Shown: positions 7,467 through 17,272, counted from the stretch's first letter. The stretch: DNA of 33,059 nt from CAZQDP01 sp964592375 (GCA_964592375.1 CAZQDP010000017.1:1-33059); one strand, 5' to 3'. The notes: generated from the letters alone by a model not told the origin. Made by a program: numbers and translations.

Positions 7467-10400
7467 TTATAAATTTTGCCTGGTAATCGTCTGGACATCC
7501 ACATTATTATAGCAGTCCATTCCCGTTCCAGCCGGCACAAGCTTTCCGATAATAACATTTTCCTTCAGTCCAATGAGCGGATCACGCTTGCCCTTAATGG
7601 CAGCCTCTGTGAGCACCCTTGTGGTTTCCTGGAAGGATGCGGCGGATAGGAAGGATTCCGTTGCCAAAGAGGACTTTGTAATGCCTAGCAGTACATCCTT
7701 ACAAACCGGTACCTGCTCGCCTTTCGTTGCTACCTCATCCAGAATGATTTCAAATCTGTGTCTGTCAATCAAAGAGCCAACCAGAAGGTCGGTAGCTCCC
7801 GCTTCTTCCACTCTCACTTTTTTGAGCATCTGCCTGATAATGACCTCAATATGCTTATCGTTAATGGCAACACCCTGTGATTTATACACCTTTTGTACCT
7901 CGCGTACAATATATTCCTGTACCGCATTGGCACCTTTTATTCTCAGCAAATCGGAAGGGTTAATTGCACCGCCGGTTAACTCCTGCCCACTTTCCACAAT
8001 GTCTTCATCCTTTACTTTCAGTGTGGAATTGTGAGAAATATGGTATTCACGGGCAAGCCCGGTTTCTGTATCCGTAACAATAATAACTCTGCCCTTTTTG
8101 CCATCAGAAATACTGACTCTGCCGCCCTCTTCCGCAATCATCGCAAGGCCGCGAGGCGGCTTACGAGCTTCGAAGAGTTCCTCAACACGAGGAAGACCTT
8201 GGGTAATATCATCTCCTGCAACACCACCGCTATGGAAAGTTCTCATCGTGAGCTGCGTACCCGGTTCACCAATGGATTGCGCCGCAATAATACCGACCGC
8301 TTCACCAACATTGACAAGTTCTCCGGATGCAAGGTTTGAACCATAGCACTTTGCGCATACTCCAAGCTTTGCACGGCAGGTGATGACCGAACGGATTTTC
8401 ACCTCACGGATACCTACTTTATGAATTTTTTCTGCTTCGCCAGTGGAAATAATCTGATTTTTTGCCACGATAATCTCGCCGGTGGTCGGATGGATAATAT
8501 CTTCCGCCGCAGTACGCCATTTTATTCTGTCCGACAGAGGCTCAATGACATATCTTTCCGTGTCACCTGCATCACGCGGTTTTTCGTTTTCAATGGCGCG
8601 CACTAAAATATACTTACTTGTCTCGCAGTCCATTTCACGAATAATCACTTCTTGGCTAACATCAACAAGTCTTCTTGTAAGGTAACCGGAGTCTGCTGTT
8701 CTCAGTGCGGTATCGGCAAGACCTTTACGAGCACCATGCGTAGAAATAAAGAACTCGATAACGTCCAAACCTTCTCTGAAAGAAGCCTTAATCGGTATTT
8801 CAATGGTTTTTCCCGTTGTGTCAAACATAAGACCACGAATACCGGCGAGCTGACGCATCTGACCTACATTACCACGTGCTCCTGATGTTGACATCATATT
8901 GATTGGATTAAAATCATCCAAATTGTTCATCAGTGCCTTCGTGATGTGATCAACCGCGCTTTGCCATGTTGCAATAACCGCTTTATATCTCCCATCCTCT
9001 GTAATGAGACCACGACGATATGCCGCTGTGATTTTATCAATTTTATCTTCGGCTTCCGCAATATACTGGGGCTTTGCTGCTGGAATTTCCATATCGGATA
9101 CACCAACAGTAATAGCTCCTTTTGTAGAATACTTAAAGCCAAGTGTTTTTATTTTATCCAGCAACACTGCCGTTTTTGTAAGGCCATGCGTATTAATACA
9201 TCTGTCAATGATCTTTTCAAGGCCGGCCTTGGTCGCTTTAAAAGTAATTTCCAAATCAAACATGGTGCTTTGATTGGTTCTGTCTACAAAACCAAGGTCC
9301 TGAGGAATGTTTTCGTTAAATATCAGCCTGCCAACGGTTGCGCTGATAATTTTATACTGCATTTCCCCCATCACCATGCGAGACACCCTTACCATAATGG
9401 GTTCATGGAGGGTAATTACTTTGTTTTCATACGCCAATATTGCTTCATGTGTGTTCATGAATTTGCGCATGGTAAGGTGCTTATAGGTTGTATACACTTT
9501 CCCGTTTTCCTTTTTACCAAAAGTCTCATCACCAATATCGGGTATGCAAACAGGTTCATATGGCCCGATTTCATCTTTTTCGCATGCTTCTATCACCGCA
9601 TTTGCACTGTCGAAATTTTTAATGATGATGTTAAGGATATTGGTCGTTCTATACTTAGGAGCACCTTTGCCCTTGATCAGAATATTGAGTTCGTCAAATT
9701 TACCGATCTCACGGCTGTTATATGCCTCAAGCGCCTCTTTCTCAGTTTCAAATACAGGTAGTTTGTCCGTTTTTTGCACCAGATCTCCTGCAGCTGTTAG
9801 TTCCTTTTCGCCCATGGCAATGGTGAGGTAATAACTTCCCAAAACCATGTCCTGCGTGGGAACGGTAACAGGCTTACCATCCTGAGGCTTTAGCAAATTG
9901 TTTGCAGATAGCATTAAAAACCTTGCTTCTGCTTGTGCTTCGGGAGAAAGCGGTACATGTACTGCCATCTGGTCACCGTCGAAATCTGCATTATAAGCGG
10001 TACAAACCAATGGATGAAGACGAATGGCTCTACCCTCTACCAGTACCGGTTCAAATGCCTGAATACCAAGACGATGCAAGGTAGGTGCACGGTTAAGAAG
10101 CACGGGATGCTCACGAATAACCTCTTCCAATACATCCCATACCGTTTCATCTGCACGTTCTACTTTTTTCTTTGCATTCTTAATGTTATGTGCTCCGCCG
10201 TCGTTCACCAATTTTTTCATTACAAATGGCTTAAACAGTTCCAGTGCCATTTCCTTTGGCAAGCCGCACTGGTATATTTTAAGCTCCGGCCCTACCACAA
10301 TAACCGAACGGCCGGAATAGTCAACACGCTTTCCAAGCAAATTCTGACGGAAACGTCCTTGCTTCCCCTTGAGCATATCCGACAAAGATTTGAGCGGTCT

Positions 10401-11333
10401 GTTGCCGGGGCCAGTCACCGGTTTGCCTCTGCGGCCATTGTCTATCAGTGCATCCACAGCTTCTTGCAGCATTCTCTTTTCGTTTCTGACAATAATATCG
10501 GGTGCACCTAAATCAAGCAGTCTTTTCAGACGATTGTTGCGGTTAATAACCCTTCTGTACAGGTCGTTGAGATCAGAGGTTGCAAATCTTCCGCCGTCAA
10601 GCTGAACCATGGGTCTAATTTCGGGAGGAATAACCGGCACGACTTCCAGAACCATCCATTCCGGTTTGTTTCCGGATGTTCGAAATGCCTCTACTACCTC
10701 TAAAACTTTGACAGCACGAGCTTTTTTCTGACCCTGTGCATCAATGAGTTCTGCACGAAGTTCTGTAGCCATGGTTTCCAAATCCAATTCACTAAGGAGT
10801 TCTTTAATGGCTTCTGCACCCATGCCGGCACGGAATTTGCCCACGCCGTATTTTTCTATGTTTTCCCTATATACTGTTTCGGTAATAACTTCTTTCTTCT
10901 GTAGCTTCGTCTTTCCCGGATCAATGACCACATAGGCGGCAAAATACAGAACCTTTTCAAGCTGCCTGGGTGACATATTCAGAATCAACCCCATGCGGCT
11001 TGGAATTCCTTTAAAATACCAAATGTGGGAAACCGGTGCTGCAAGCTCAATATGCCCCATGCGCTCACGACGCACTTTGGCACGGGTAACCTCTACGCCA
11101 CAGCGATCGCAAAAAATACCCTTATATCGTATTCTTTTATACTTTCCGCAATGACATTCCCAGTCTTTTGTAGGTCCAAATATGCGTTCGCAAAACAAAC
11201 CATCTTTTTCAGGCTTTAAGGTTCTGTAGTTAATCGTCTCGGGCTTTTTTACCTCACCCTTCGACAAGCCTCTTACTTTCTCGGGAGAAGCCAAGCCTAT
11301 TTCAATCGCTTCAAAATTGTTAAATTCCAGCAT
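7467..11333 (-). CDS. rpoC: DNA-directed RNA polymerase subunit beta'
   Basis: This is the beta' subunit of RNA polymerase and carries the catalytic magnesium site. The best start is the ATG at 11333 (MLEFNNFEAI...), giving 1288 aa. The in-frame TTG at 11351 would translate the Shine-Dalgarno AAAGGAGAG. Visible features are the N-terminal zinc cysteines (CHC...CDRC, residues about 60-78), the lid and rudder regions, the catalytic NADFDGDQMAV (about 448 onward), and the second zinc site (CRAKLGVCAKCYG) with the trigger-loop region near it. There is no large lineage-specific insertion. Its ribosome binding site overlaps the end of rpoB, so the two are translationally coupled. Confidence 0.98.
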   Translation of the reverse strand: MLEFNNFEAIEIGLASPEKVRGLSKGEVKKPETINYRTLKPEKDGLFCERIFGPTKDWECHCGKYKRIRYKGIFCDRCGVEVTRAKVRRERMGHIELAAPVSHIWYFKGIPSRMGLILNMSPRQLEKVLYFAAYVVIDPGKTKLQKKEVITETVYRENIEKYGVGKFRAGMGAEAIKELLSELDLETMATELRAELIDAQGQKKARAVKVLEVVEAFRTSGNKPEWMVLEVVPVIPPEIRPMVQLDGGRFATSDLNDLYRRVINRNNRLKRLLDLGAPDIIVRNEKRMLQEAVDALIDNGRRGKPVTGPGNRPLKSLSDMLKGKQGRFRQNLLGKRVDYSGRSVIVVGPELKIYQCGLPKEMALELFKPFVMKKLVNDGGAHNIKNAKKKVERADETVWDVLEEVIREHPVLLNRAPTLHRLGIQAFEPVLVEGRAIRLHPLVCTAYNADFDGDQMAVHVPLSPEAQAEARFLMLSANNLLKPQDGKPVTVPTQDMVLGSYYLTIAMGEKELTAAGDLVQKTDKLPVFETEKEALEAYNSREIGKFDELNILIKGKGAPKYRTTNILNIIIKNFDSANAVIEACEKDEIGPYEPVCIPDIGDETFGKKENGKVYTTYKHLTMRKFMNTHEAILAYENKVITLHEPIMVRVSRMVMGEMQYKIISATVGRLIFNENIPQDLGFVDRTNQSTMFDLEITFKATKAGLEKIIDRCINTHGLTKTAVLLDKIKTLGFKYSTKGAITVGVSDMEIPAAKPQYIAEAEDKIDKITAAYRRGLITEDGRYKAVIATWQSAVDHITKALMNNLDDFNPINMMSTSGARGNVGQMRQLAGIRGLMFDTTGKTIEIPIKASFREGLDVIEFFISTHGARKGLADTALRTADSGYLTRRLVDVSQEVIIREMDCETSKYILVRAIENEKPRDAGDTERYVIEPLSDRIKWRTAAEDIIHPTTGEIIVAKNQIISTGEAEKIHKVGIREVKIRSVITCRAKLGVCAKCYGSNLASGELVNVGEAVGIIAAQSIGEPGTQLTMRTFHSGGVAGDDITQGLPRVEELFEARKPPRGLAMIAEEGGRVSISDGKKGRVIIVTDTETGLAREYHISHNSTLKVKDEDIVESGQELTGGAINPSDLLRIKGANAVQEYIVREVQKVYKSQGVAINDKHIEVIIRQMLKKVRVEEAGATDLLVGSLIDRHRFEIILDEVATKGEQVPVCKDVLLGITKSSLATESFLSAASFQETTRVLTEAAIKGKRDPLIGLKENVIIGKLVPAGTGMDCYNNVDVQTITRQNL

Positions 11334-11347
11334 CTTCAGCTCTCCTT

Positions 11348-14300
11348 TCAAATATTTTCATCTTGATCAACAAAAAGGTCATCCCCACTGTCTAATGCTT
11401 CAATAAAGTAGCCTGTCGGCTCAATGTCATCACTCTCATCATCAAAGCCAAAATCCTCTGCTTCATCTTCATCTTCATCAATGGGTGATAAAAACTCCTC
11501 AATGTCGGAAACAATTTTTTTCTCGCCTTCCAGTGATTCAAGAAGCCTTGGATTGACCTGCGGAATATCCTCTTCCTCTTCCTCTTTCATCTCAATCTCT
11601 TGATTGTTCTTGTCCAAGATACGAACATCAAGTGACAAACTTTGCAGTTCCTTGATGAGAACCTTAAAGGATTCCGGCACTCCGGATTTTGGTACATTGT
11701 CACCCTTTACAATGGCTTCATAGGTTTTTACGCGGCCTACTACGTCATCCGATTTTACGGTCAATATTTCTTGCAGTGTATATGCCGCACCATATGCCTC
11801 CAGTGCCCAAACCTCCATCTCACCAAATCTCTGGCCACCAAACTGCGCTTTACCACCGAGCGGTTGCTGCGTAACCAAAGAGTATGGCCCTGTGGAGCGA
11901 GCATGAATTTTATCATCAACAAGATGCGCAAGTTTTAATATATACATATATCCCACGGTAACCGGGTTATCAAATGGTTCTCCGGTACGGCCGTCAAATA
12001 ACGGCGTTTTTCCGTTGCGGCTATAGCCTGCTTTTTCTAAGCATTCCTCTATATCTTCCTCGTTTGCACCGTCAAATACCGGTGTAGCAACCTTCCAGCC
12101 TAAGGCCTTGGCGGCATATCCCAAATGCACTTCGAGCACCTGCCCGATATTCATTCGAGAGGGCACGCCCAGGGGATTGAGTACAATTTCAAGCGGTGTG
12201 CCATCGGGAAGGAACGGCATATCCTCTTCCGGCAAAATGCGAGAAATAACACCCTTGTTGCCATGGCGTCCTGCCATCTTATCCCCAACGGAAATTTTTC
12301 TTTTTTGTGCAATATATACTCTGACAAGTTGATTGACTCCCGGTGGGAGCTCATCTCCTTTTTCTCGTTCAAATACCTTTACATCAACAATAATCCCGTT
12401 TTCACCATGCGGCACCCGAAGCGAAGTATCTCTCACCTCGCGAGCCTTTTCTCCGAATATTGCTCTGAGCAGTCTCTCTTCGGCGGTAAGCTCCGTTTCA
12501 CCCTTTGGTGTCACTTTCCCCACCAAAATATCACCTGCACGAACTTCAGCACCTACTCGGATAATACCCTTTTCATCCAAATCCTTCAGCGCATCTTCGC
12601 CAACATTGGGAATATCTCTTGTGATGTCCTCAGCGCCAAGCTTTGTGTCCCTGGACTCCGCTTCGTATTCTTCTATATGAATAGAAGTAAATACATCTTC
12701 ACGCACAAGCTTTTCACTAATTAGAATAGCATCCTCGTAGTTATACCCTTCCCAAGTCATAAATCCGATTAATATATTTCTGCCAAGTGCGAGCTCTCCA
12801 TTTTGTGTGGAGGGGCCATCGGCGATAACATCCCCACGGCTCACCTCATCTCCCTTATTGACAATGGGCTTTTGGTTGATGCAGGTGCCTTGATTGGAAC
12901 GCAAGAATTTAATCAACTTATATGAATCGGTGCTTCCGCTTTTATTGCGTATAATAATCTCACCGGAAGTCACCTTTTCCACTACGCCGTCTTCCTTCGC
13001 AAGTAAAACCACACCGGAATCCCGCGCCGTCTTATACTCCATACCGGTACCGATAATGGGAGAATCTGTACGCAAAAGAGGTACCGCCTGACGCTGCATG
13101 TTTGAACCCATCAGTGCACGGTTTGCATCATCATTTTCAAGGAACGGAATCATGGCCGTGGCAACGGATACGAACTGCTTGGGAGATACGTCCATAAACG
13201 TAACCTCCGACACATCAAACTCCTTGATTTCTTTTCTGTATCTGGCAATCACCCGCTTGTGCACAAAGCGACCTTCCGCATTGACCGGTTCATTGGCCTG
13301 TGCAACCACGTGGTTGTCCTCTACATCAGCGGTCATATATACAATTTCATCGGTTATTTTACCTGATGTGGGATCAATTTTGCGATATGGCGCCTCAATA
13401 AATCCATATTCATTTATTCTAGCATAAGTGGAAAGTGAACTGATCAAACCAATGTTGGGTCCTTCAGGTGTTTCTATGGGGCACATTCTGCCATAATGGG
13501 TATGGTGTACGTCACGCACCTCAAAGCCTGCACGCTCACGAGACAAACCACCCGGTCCGAGTGCACTGAGACGACGTTTGTGTGTCAGCTCTGCAAGCGG
13601 ATTGGTTTGATCCATGAACTGAGAAAGCTGGGAGCTTCCAAAGAATTCCTTAATTGCTGCTGCAACAGGACGTATATTAATTAAATTTTGAGGGGATGCT
13701 ACATCTAAATCCTGAATGGTCATTCTCTCGCGGACAACCCTTTCCATTCTGGCAAGACCCACACGGAATTGGTTCTGCAAAAGCTCGCCCACCGAACGCA
13801 GACGTCTATTGCCCAAATGGTCAATGTCATCTTTATTGCCTATTCCATATTCAAGATTGAGCATATATCCGATGGATCCATAAATATCCTCAACTGTGAC
13901 ATGCTTTGGAATAAGCCTCTCTAAATTACGAGAAATCGCATCCTCAATATCCTTTTGTTCTGTATTCTGAGATAGTATCTCTTCTAAAACAGGTATATAT
14001 ACTTTTTCATTCACGCCAAGACGTGCGGTATCAAAATCCACATAGCTGCCGATATTCCCCATATGATTAGAGAGCACGGCAATCTCTTCATTTTCTACCT
14101 TTAAATATATTTGGTAAATACCCATACTGTCCATTTCACAGGCCATTTCTTTTGTGATTTTATCCCCTGTGCCGGCAATCACCTCGCCGGTAACAGAATT
14201 GATAATAGGCCGTGCCGGATAGAAGCCTTCTATTCTATCTGCAAAGGCCAATTTTTTATTCACCTTGTAACGACCCACTCGCGCCAAATCATAGCGTCTT

Positions 14301-15097
14301 ACATCAAAGAACATATTGTCTATGAGTGTGCGTGCACTCTCTTCGGTGGGAGGCTCGCCAGGACGCACCTTTTTGTATACTTCAATTAAAGCCTCTTTTT
14401 CCGTTCTCGGATTATCTTTGCTGTCCTTATTGATGGTAGCCATCAGCTTAGGATCGTTGCCAAAGAGCGCATAGATGGACTCATCCGTAGAACATCCAAG
14501 TGCACGAATAAGGCAAGTAATCGGCATTTTACGTGTTTTGTCCAAACGGACGGAAAAAATATCATTCGAATCGGTTTCGTATTCCAACCAAGCGCCTCTG
14601 TTAGGAATAACGGTAGCAGAGAATAGCTTTTTGCCCGCCCTGTCTTCGTCTGAAGAATAATAAATTCCAGGCGAACGCACTAGCTGGCTGACGATAACCC
14701 TTTCCGCACCATTAATGATAAATGTCCCCTGCTCGGTCATGAGCGGGAAATCACCCATAAATACTTCTTGTTCCTTCACTTCGCCCGTCTCTCTGTTTAC
14801 AAGCCTGACCTTTACACGAAGAGGTACTGCGTATGTAGCATCCCTTTCCTTGCACTCGTCTACAGAATATTTTGGTTTGGAGTCAAAGTAAAAATCGTAA
14901 ATCTCTAAAGAAAGATTACCCGAATGATCCGTAATGGGTGATATGTCTTCAAATATTTCCCTTAGTCCCTCATCCAAAAACCAATTATACGAATTTTTTT
15001 GAACTTCTATAAGGTTCGGCATATCCAGAACCTCATCAATTTTCGAGAAGCTCATCCTTGTAGTTCTTCCAAGCTTGACCGGACTCGGACGTTGCAT
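11348..15097 (-). CDS. rpoB: DNA-directed RNA polymerase subunit beta
   Basis: This is the beta subunit of RNA polymerase, about 1249 aa from the ATG at 15097 (GAGGTGA 6 nt upstream; the TTG three bases earlier is less well placed). The rifampicin pocket (about 487-519) reads GSSQLSQFMDQTN...THKRRLSALGPGGLS and has the susceptible-type residues at the usual resistance positions. The flap and the C-terminal clamp (GGQRFGEMEVWALEAYGA) are present. The C-terminus carries a long acidic tail of roughly 75 residues, rich in Asp and Glu, ending DQDENI; acidic tails occur in Firmicutes beta subunits. It is the first gene of the cluster, behind a perfect-consensus promoter. Confidence 0.99.
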   Translation of the reverse strand: MQRPSPVKLGRTTRMSFSKIDEVLDMPNLIEVQKNSYNWFLDEGLREIFEDISPITDHSGNLSLEIYDFYFDSKPKYSVDECKERDATYAVPLRVKVRLVNRETGEVKEQEVFMGDFPLMTEQGTFIINGAERVIVSQLVRSPGIYYSSDEDRAGKKLFSATVIPNRGAWLEYETDSNDIFSVRLDKTRKMPITCLIRALGCSTDESIYALFGNDPKLMATINKDSKDNPRTEKEALIEVYKKVRPGEPPTEESARTLIDNMFFDVRRYDLARVGRYKVNKKLAFADRIEGFYPARPIINSVTGEVIAGTGDKITKEMACEMDSMGIYQIYLKVENEEIAVLSNHMGNIGSYVDFDTARLGVNEKVYIPVLEEILSQNTEQKDIEDAISRNLERLIPKHVTVEDIYGSIGYMLNLEYGIGNKDDIDHLGNRRLRSVGELLQNQFRVGLARMERVVRERMTIQDLDVASPQNLINIRPVAAAIKEFFGSSQLSQFMDQTNPLAELTHKRRLSALGPGGLSRERAGFEVRDVHHTHYGRMCPIETPEGPNIGLISSLSTYARINEYGFIEAPYRKIDPTSGKITDEIVYMTADVEDNHVVAQANEPVNAEGRFVHKRVIARYRKEIKEFDVSEVTFMDVSPKQFVSVATAMIPFLENDDANRALMGSNMQRQAVPLLRTDSPIIGTGMEYKTARDSGVVLLAKEDGVVEKVTSGEIIIRNKSGSTDSYKLIKFLRSNQGTCINQKPIVNKGDEVSRGDVIADGPSTQNGELALGRNILIGFMTWEGYNYEDAILISEKLVREDVFTSIHIEEYEAESRDTKLGAEDITRDIPNVGEDALKDLDEKGIIRVGAEVRAGDILVGKVTPKGETELTAEERLLRAIFGEKAREVRDTSLRVPHGENGIIVDVKVFEREKGDELPPGVNQLVRVYIAQKRKISVGDKMAGRHGNKGVISRILPEEDMPFLPDGTPLEIVLNPLGVPSRMNIGQVLEVHLGYAAKALGWKVATPVFDGANEEDIEECLEKAGYSRNGKTPLFDGRTGEPFDNPVTVGYMYILKLAHLVDDKIHARSTGPYSLVTQQPLGGKAQFGGQRFGEMEVWALEAYGAAYTLQEILTVKSDDVVGRVKTYEAIVKGDNVPKSGVPESFKVLIKELQSLSLDVRILDKNNQEIEMKEEEEEDIPQVNPRLLESLEGEKKIVSDIEEFLSPIDEDEDEAEDFGFDDESDDIEPTGYFIEALDSGDDLFVDQDENI

Positions 15098-15240
15098 CAA
15101 AAATCACCTCATCTGAATTAGCACTTTTCGTGCCTTTTTCAATATATTATTCTCATCTGTTGACATAATTATACAGACTTTACTTTGATATATAATGCTG
15201 TATAATATGTCCATTTTTAAATAATAGATGGCAATTTATC

Positions 15241-15269
15241 ATTATACTGCAATAGTTTTGGAATGTCAA
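15241..15269 (-). promoter_or_regulatory. Consensus promoter of the rpoBC-str cluster
   Basis: On the minus strand, TTGACA (15269-15264) and TATAAT (15246-15241) are both perfect consensus, with a 17-nt spacer. Predicted start is near 15234, leaving about 137 nt of AT-rich leader with a small GCAC/GTGC stem (about 15121-15133) just before the rpoB ribosome binding site. rplL does not lie upstream, so rpoB heads its own transcript. The rest of this gap (15270-15381) is AT-rich with nothing I can identify. Confidence 0.88.
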
Positions 15270-15381
15270 GCTTTTTTTTCATTATTTTTGTATTTTAATG
15301 TTTTTTGCTTAATTTTCATTTTATTTTTCATTATTTAAGTTATTTTAAAATCCCACACCAAGCTCACATAAAATGATTTTT

Positions 15382-15414
15382 AAAAAAACAGCGGAGCAGA
15401 CTTGTCCGCTCCGC
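15382..15414 (-). terminator. Rho-independent terminator after ribU
   Basis: On the minus strand, GCGGAGC and GCTCCGC (15414-15391) form a stem with a 10-nt loop, followed by TG and seven T (15388-15382). Confidence 0.9.
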
Positions 15415-15506
15415 CAACATACACACCCTAAACGTGGCAATAAGAGAAAGGGGGAAAGCACGTTCAATTAAATCCTTCTTTACCTTCCTTATACTTTGGG
15501 TATTAT

Positions 15507-16067
15507 TTATTCGGATATGCCAAGGTGAAACACCTTATCTGCCGCCTTAAAAGTTGCTTTATACAACGCATACGCAATCATTCCGTTCACACCTGCTTTT
15601 ACCAAATTAAAAGGAATAATCGCAGGCCACATCAGGGGCAGAACCGCTTTCAGTGGCACCCCCAAATAAATGGGTGTGATTAAGATATTCCAAAGCACCA
15701 TCGATATGCACATCGCCAGTGCACCGCAGATAAGCCCAACGATCAAGGAACCATTTGTGGCCTTGCGCCGATAGATGCTGCCGGCTACAAATACAAATGA
15801 ACCGGTAGCAAAAATGTGCATCAGAATGCCAATGAGTCCACTTTTTGCACTAACCGTAAAGCCTTGAATAAGAGCCACGACGAAGGTCAACACCAAGGAT
15901 GCCATCGGGCCAAATAAAAAAGTGCCAATCAAAATAGGAATGTCCGCAGGGTCATACTCCAAAAATGGAGCAATGGGGAAAAGTGGAAAATGCACACTGT
16001 ACACCAGTACAATGGAGATGGCCCCAAGCATGGCCAAGGTGACAAGCTTCTTTGTGTTGATTTTCAT
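15507..16067 (-). CDS. ribU: Riboflavin ECF transporter S component (RibU-type)
   Basis: This is a 186 aa integral membrane protein of about six hydrophobic segments. It is the substrate-binding S component of an energy-coupling-factor transporter and would use the shared EcfAA'T module encoded elsewhere. The N-terminal Lys-rich start followed by LAMLGAISIVL and the segment EYDPADIPILIG are typical of RibU. The FMN riboswitch directly upstream makes riboflavin the substrate with good confidence. The start is the ATG at 16067 behind GAAGGAGGAG. A longer in-frame version from 16118 would translate the riboswitch expression platform and is rejected. The gene is monocistronic, closed by the terminator at 15382-15414. 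Confidence 0.93.
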   Translation of the reverse strand: MKINTKKLVTLAMLGAISIVLVYSVHFPLFPIAPFLEYDPADIPILIGTFLFGPMASLVLTFVVALIQGFTVSAKSGLIGILMHIFATGSFVFVAGSIYRRKATNGSLIVGLICGALAMCISMVLWNILITPIYLGVPLKAVLPLMWPAIIPFNLVKAGVNGMIAYALYKATFKAADKVFHLGISE

Positions 16068-16098
16068 AAAACTCCTCCTTCTTATTTGGAGGCTGCAT

Positions 16099-16132
16099 AA
16101 AAAAGCAGACTCCGACATATTTCAGAGCCTGC
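16099..16132 (-). terminator. Riboswitch-controlled terminator before ribU
   Basis: On the minus strand, GCAGGCTC and GAGTCTGC (16132-16105, one G-U pair) are followed by TTTTTT (16104-16099). Upstream, AAAAACTG (16193-16186) can pair with CAGTTTTT (16155-16148), a candidate competing structure. When FMN binds, the terminator should form and reduce ribU expression. Confidence 0.8.
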
Positions 16133-16199
16133 ATTAATAGATAATACAAAAACTGCACCTGCAAAAAAGCCAAATGTTTTTAAAACAGTTTTTATGCTA

Positions 16200-16331
16200 T
16201 ATATTCTTTCTTCCGGACTATAACCGTCGGCCCCGGAATTTCGCCGGGTCTGCACTGCGCATATCATTTCAAAAGCACAACGCTGGTGGGCTGTAACCAC
16301 CGGTAGGGACTCGCACCCTGCCCTGAATATA
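16200..16331 (-). promoter_or_regulatory. FMN riboswitch (RFN element)
   Basis: The minus-strand sequence carries the RFN consensus in order: AGGGCAGGGTGCGAGTCCC, ACCGGTGGTTACAGCCCAC, a variable stem, then CCCGGCGAAATTCCGGGGCC, GACGGTTATAGTCCGG and AAGAAAG. The closing helix P1 is TATATTC (16331-16325) with GAATATA (16206-16200), a perfect 7-bp match. It is followed by a terminator and then ribU. Confidence 0.97.
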
Positions 16332-16344
16332 ATGGTATAATATT

Positions 16345-16373
16345 ATTATATGTTATATTAAAAATAAAATCAA
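16345..16373 (-). promoter_or_regulatory. SigA promoter of the FMN riboswitch-ribU transcript
   Basis: On the minus strand, TTGATT (16373-16368) and TATAAT (16350-16345) are separated by 17 nt. The start would fall a few nucleotides before the aptamer P1. Confidence 0.8.
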
Positions 16374-16394
16374 TGATTTTTTTTATAAAATTGA

Positions 16395-16423
16395 TTGCAT
16401 TTTTTCCAAAATAATTGTAAAAT
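16395..16423 (+). promoter_or_regulatory. Predicted promoter of the TIM-barrel gene
   Basis: TTGCAT (16395-16400) and TAAAAT (16418-16423) are separated by 17 nt. It is divergent from the ribU promoter, with about 20 nt between the two -35 boxes. Confidence 0.55.
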
Positions 16424-16477
16424 ATGTAGGTAAGATATTTTTTTGCTATCATCCAAGTGTAAGGAGTGTGTTTCTCT

Positions 16478-17272
16478 ATGAAAATAAGCTTTTCTACTTT
16501 AGGCTGTCCCACTTGGCCCTTTGCAGAAATTATTGCCTCCGCAAAGGACTTAGGTTACGACGGTATTGAGGTCAGGGGTATAGAAAACGACATGTATATG
16601 CCAAAAGCTCGTCCGTTTCTTGCCGGCCGCATAGAAAAAACAAAAGCGGCCATGTCCGGCATGGGTCTTGAAATCAGCTGTTTGACTTCCGGTGCTCTTT
16701 TGTTTTCTCCAAAGTGCAGCGAGGAAATTGAAGATTATATTGAGCTTGCCAAGGTGTTAGGTGTTCGATATATTCGTGTGCTTGCAGATAAGGAACCGGC
16801 GCCTACCCTGCCGGTGGATGAAAATCAAGTCCTGCATACGCTGATTTCCTCCGCACCCACCGCCAAAGCAGCAGGCATTTGCTTGTTGGTGGAAACCAAT
16901 GGTGTGTATGCAGACTCAAGCAAGCTCCGCTCCCTGCTCGAAAAAGTAAATTCACCGGCCGTGGGAGTGCTGTGGGATATTCACCATCCCTATCGTTTTT
17001 TTGGTGAATCCCCTCAGGTGACGTATCAAAATCTTGCACCCTATATTCGTCATGTACACATCAAGGATTCTTTATTGCAATTAGAAAACGTCAAATACAC
17101 CCTCACTGGAGAGGGGGATGTTCCAATTGAGGCATGCCTGTCTGTTTTGAAAAATGGTGGCTATGATGGCTATCTTTCACTCGAATGGGTCAAGCGCTGG
17201 AACACTCAGCTTCACGAACCGGGCCTTGTATTTGCCCACTACATCAGTACCATCCGCCAACTGCTAAAGTAA
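16478..17272 (+). CDS. Sugar phosphate isomerase/epimerase family protein
   Basis: This 264 aa protein belongs to the xylose isomerase-like TIM-barrel superfamily (AP endonuclease 2 fold). The pattern is clear: MKISFSTLGCPTWPFAEII at the first strand, then LGYDGIEVRG, GVRYIRVLAD, and the metal-ligand strands LLVETNG, GVLWDIHHPY, HVHIKD and LSLEWV. These provide the Glu, Asp, His and Glu ligands expected for a divalent-metal active site. Members isomerise or epimerise sugars, inositols and related compounds; the substrate cannot be read from this sequence. The start is the ATG at 16478 with AAGGAG 11 nt upstream; a GTG at 16466 is inside the ribosome binding site. It is a single-gene unit that ends at a shared terminator. 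Confidence 0.88.
   Translation: MKISFSTLGCPTWPFAEIIASAKDLGYDGIEVRGIENDMYMPKARPFLAGRIEKTKAAMSGMGLEISCLTSGALLFSPKCSEEIEDYIELAKVLGVRYIRVLADKEPAPTLPVDENQVLHTLISSAPTAKAAGICLLVETNGVYADSSKLRSLLEKVNSPAVGVLWDIHHPYRFFGESPQVTYQNLAPYIRHVHIKDSLLQLENVKYTLTGEGDVPIEACLSVLKNGGYDGYLSLEWVKRWNTQLHEPGLVFAHYISTIRQLLK

Noticed and set aside
8946..9761. 271-codon open frame on the plus strand opposite rpoC
   Set aside because: It is fully antisense to a highly conserved gene; its length reflects the codon bias of rpoC.
12125..12724. 199-codon open frame opposite rpoB
   Set aside because: It is antisense to conserved coding sequence, with no independent support.
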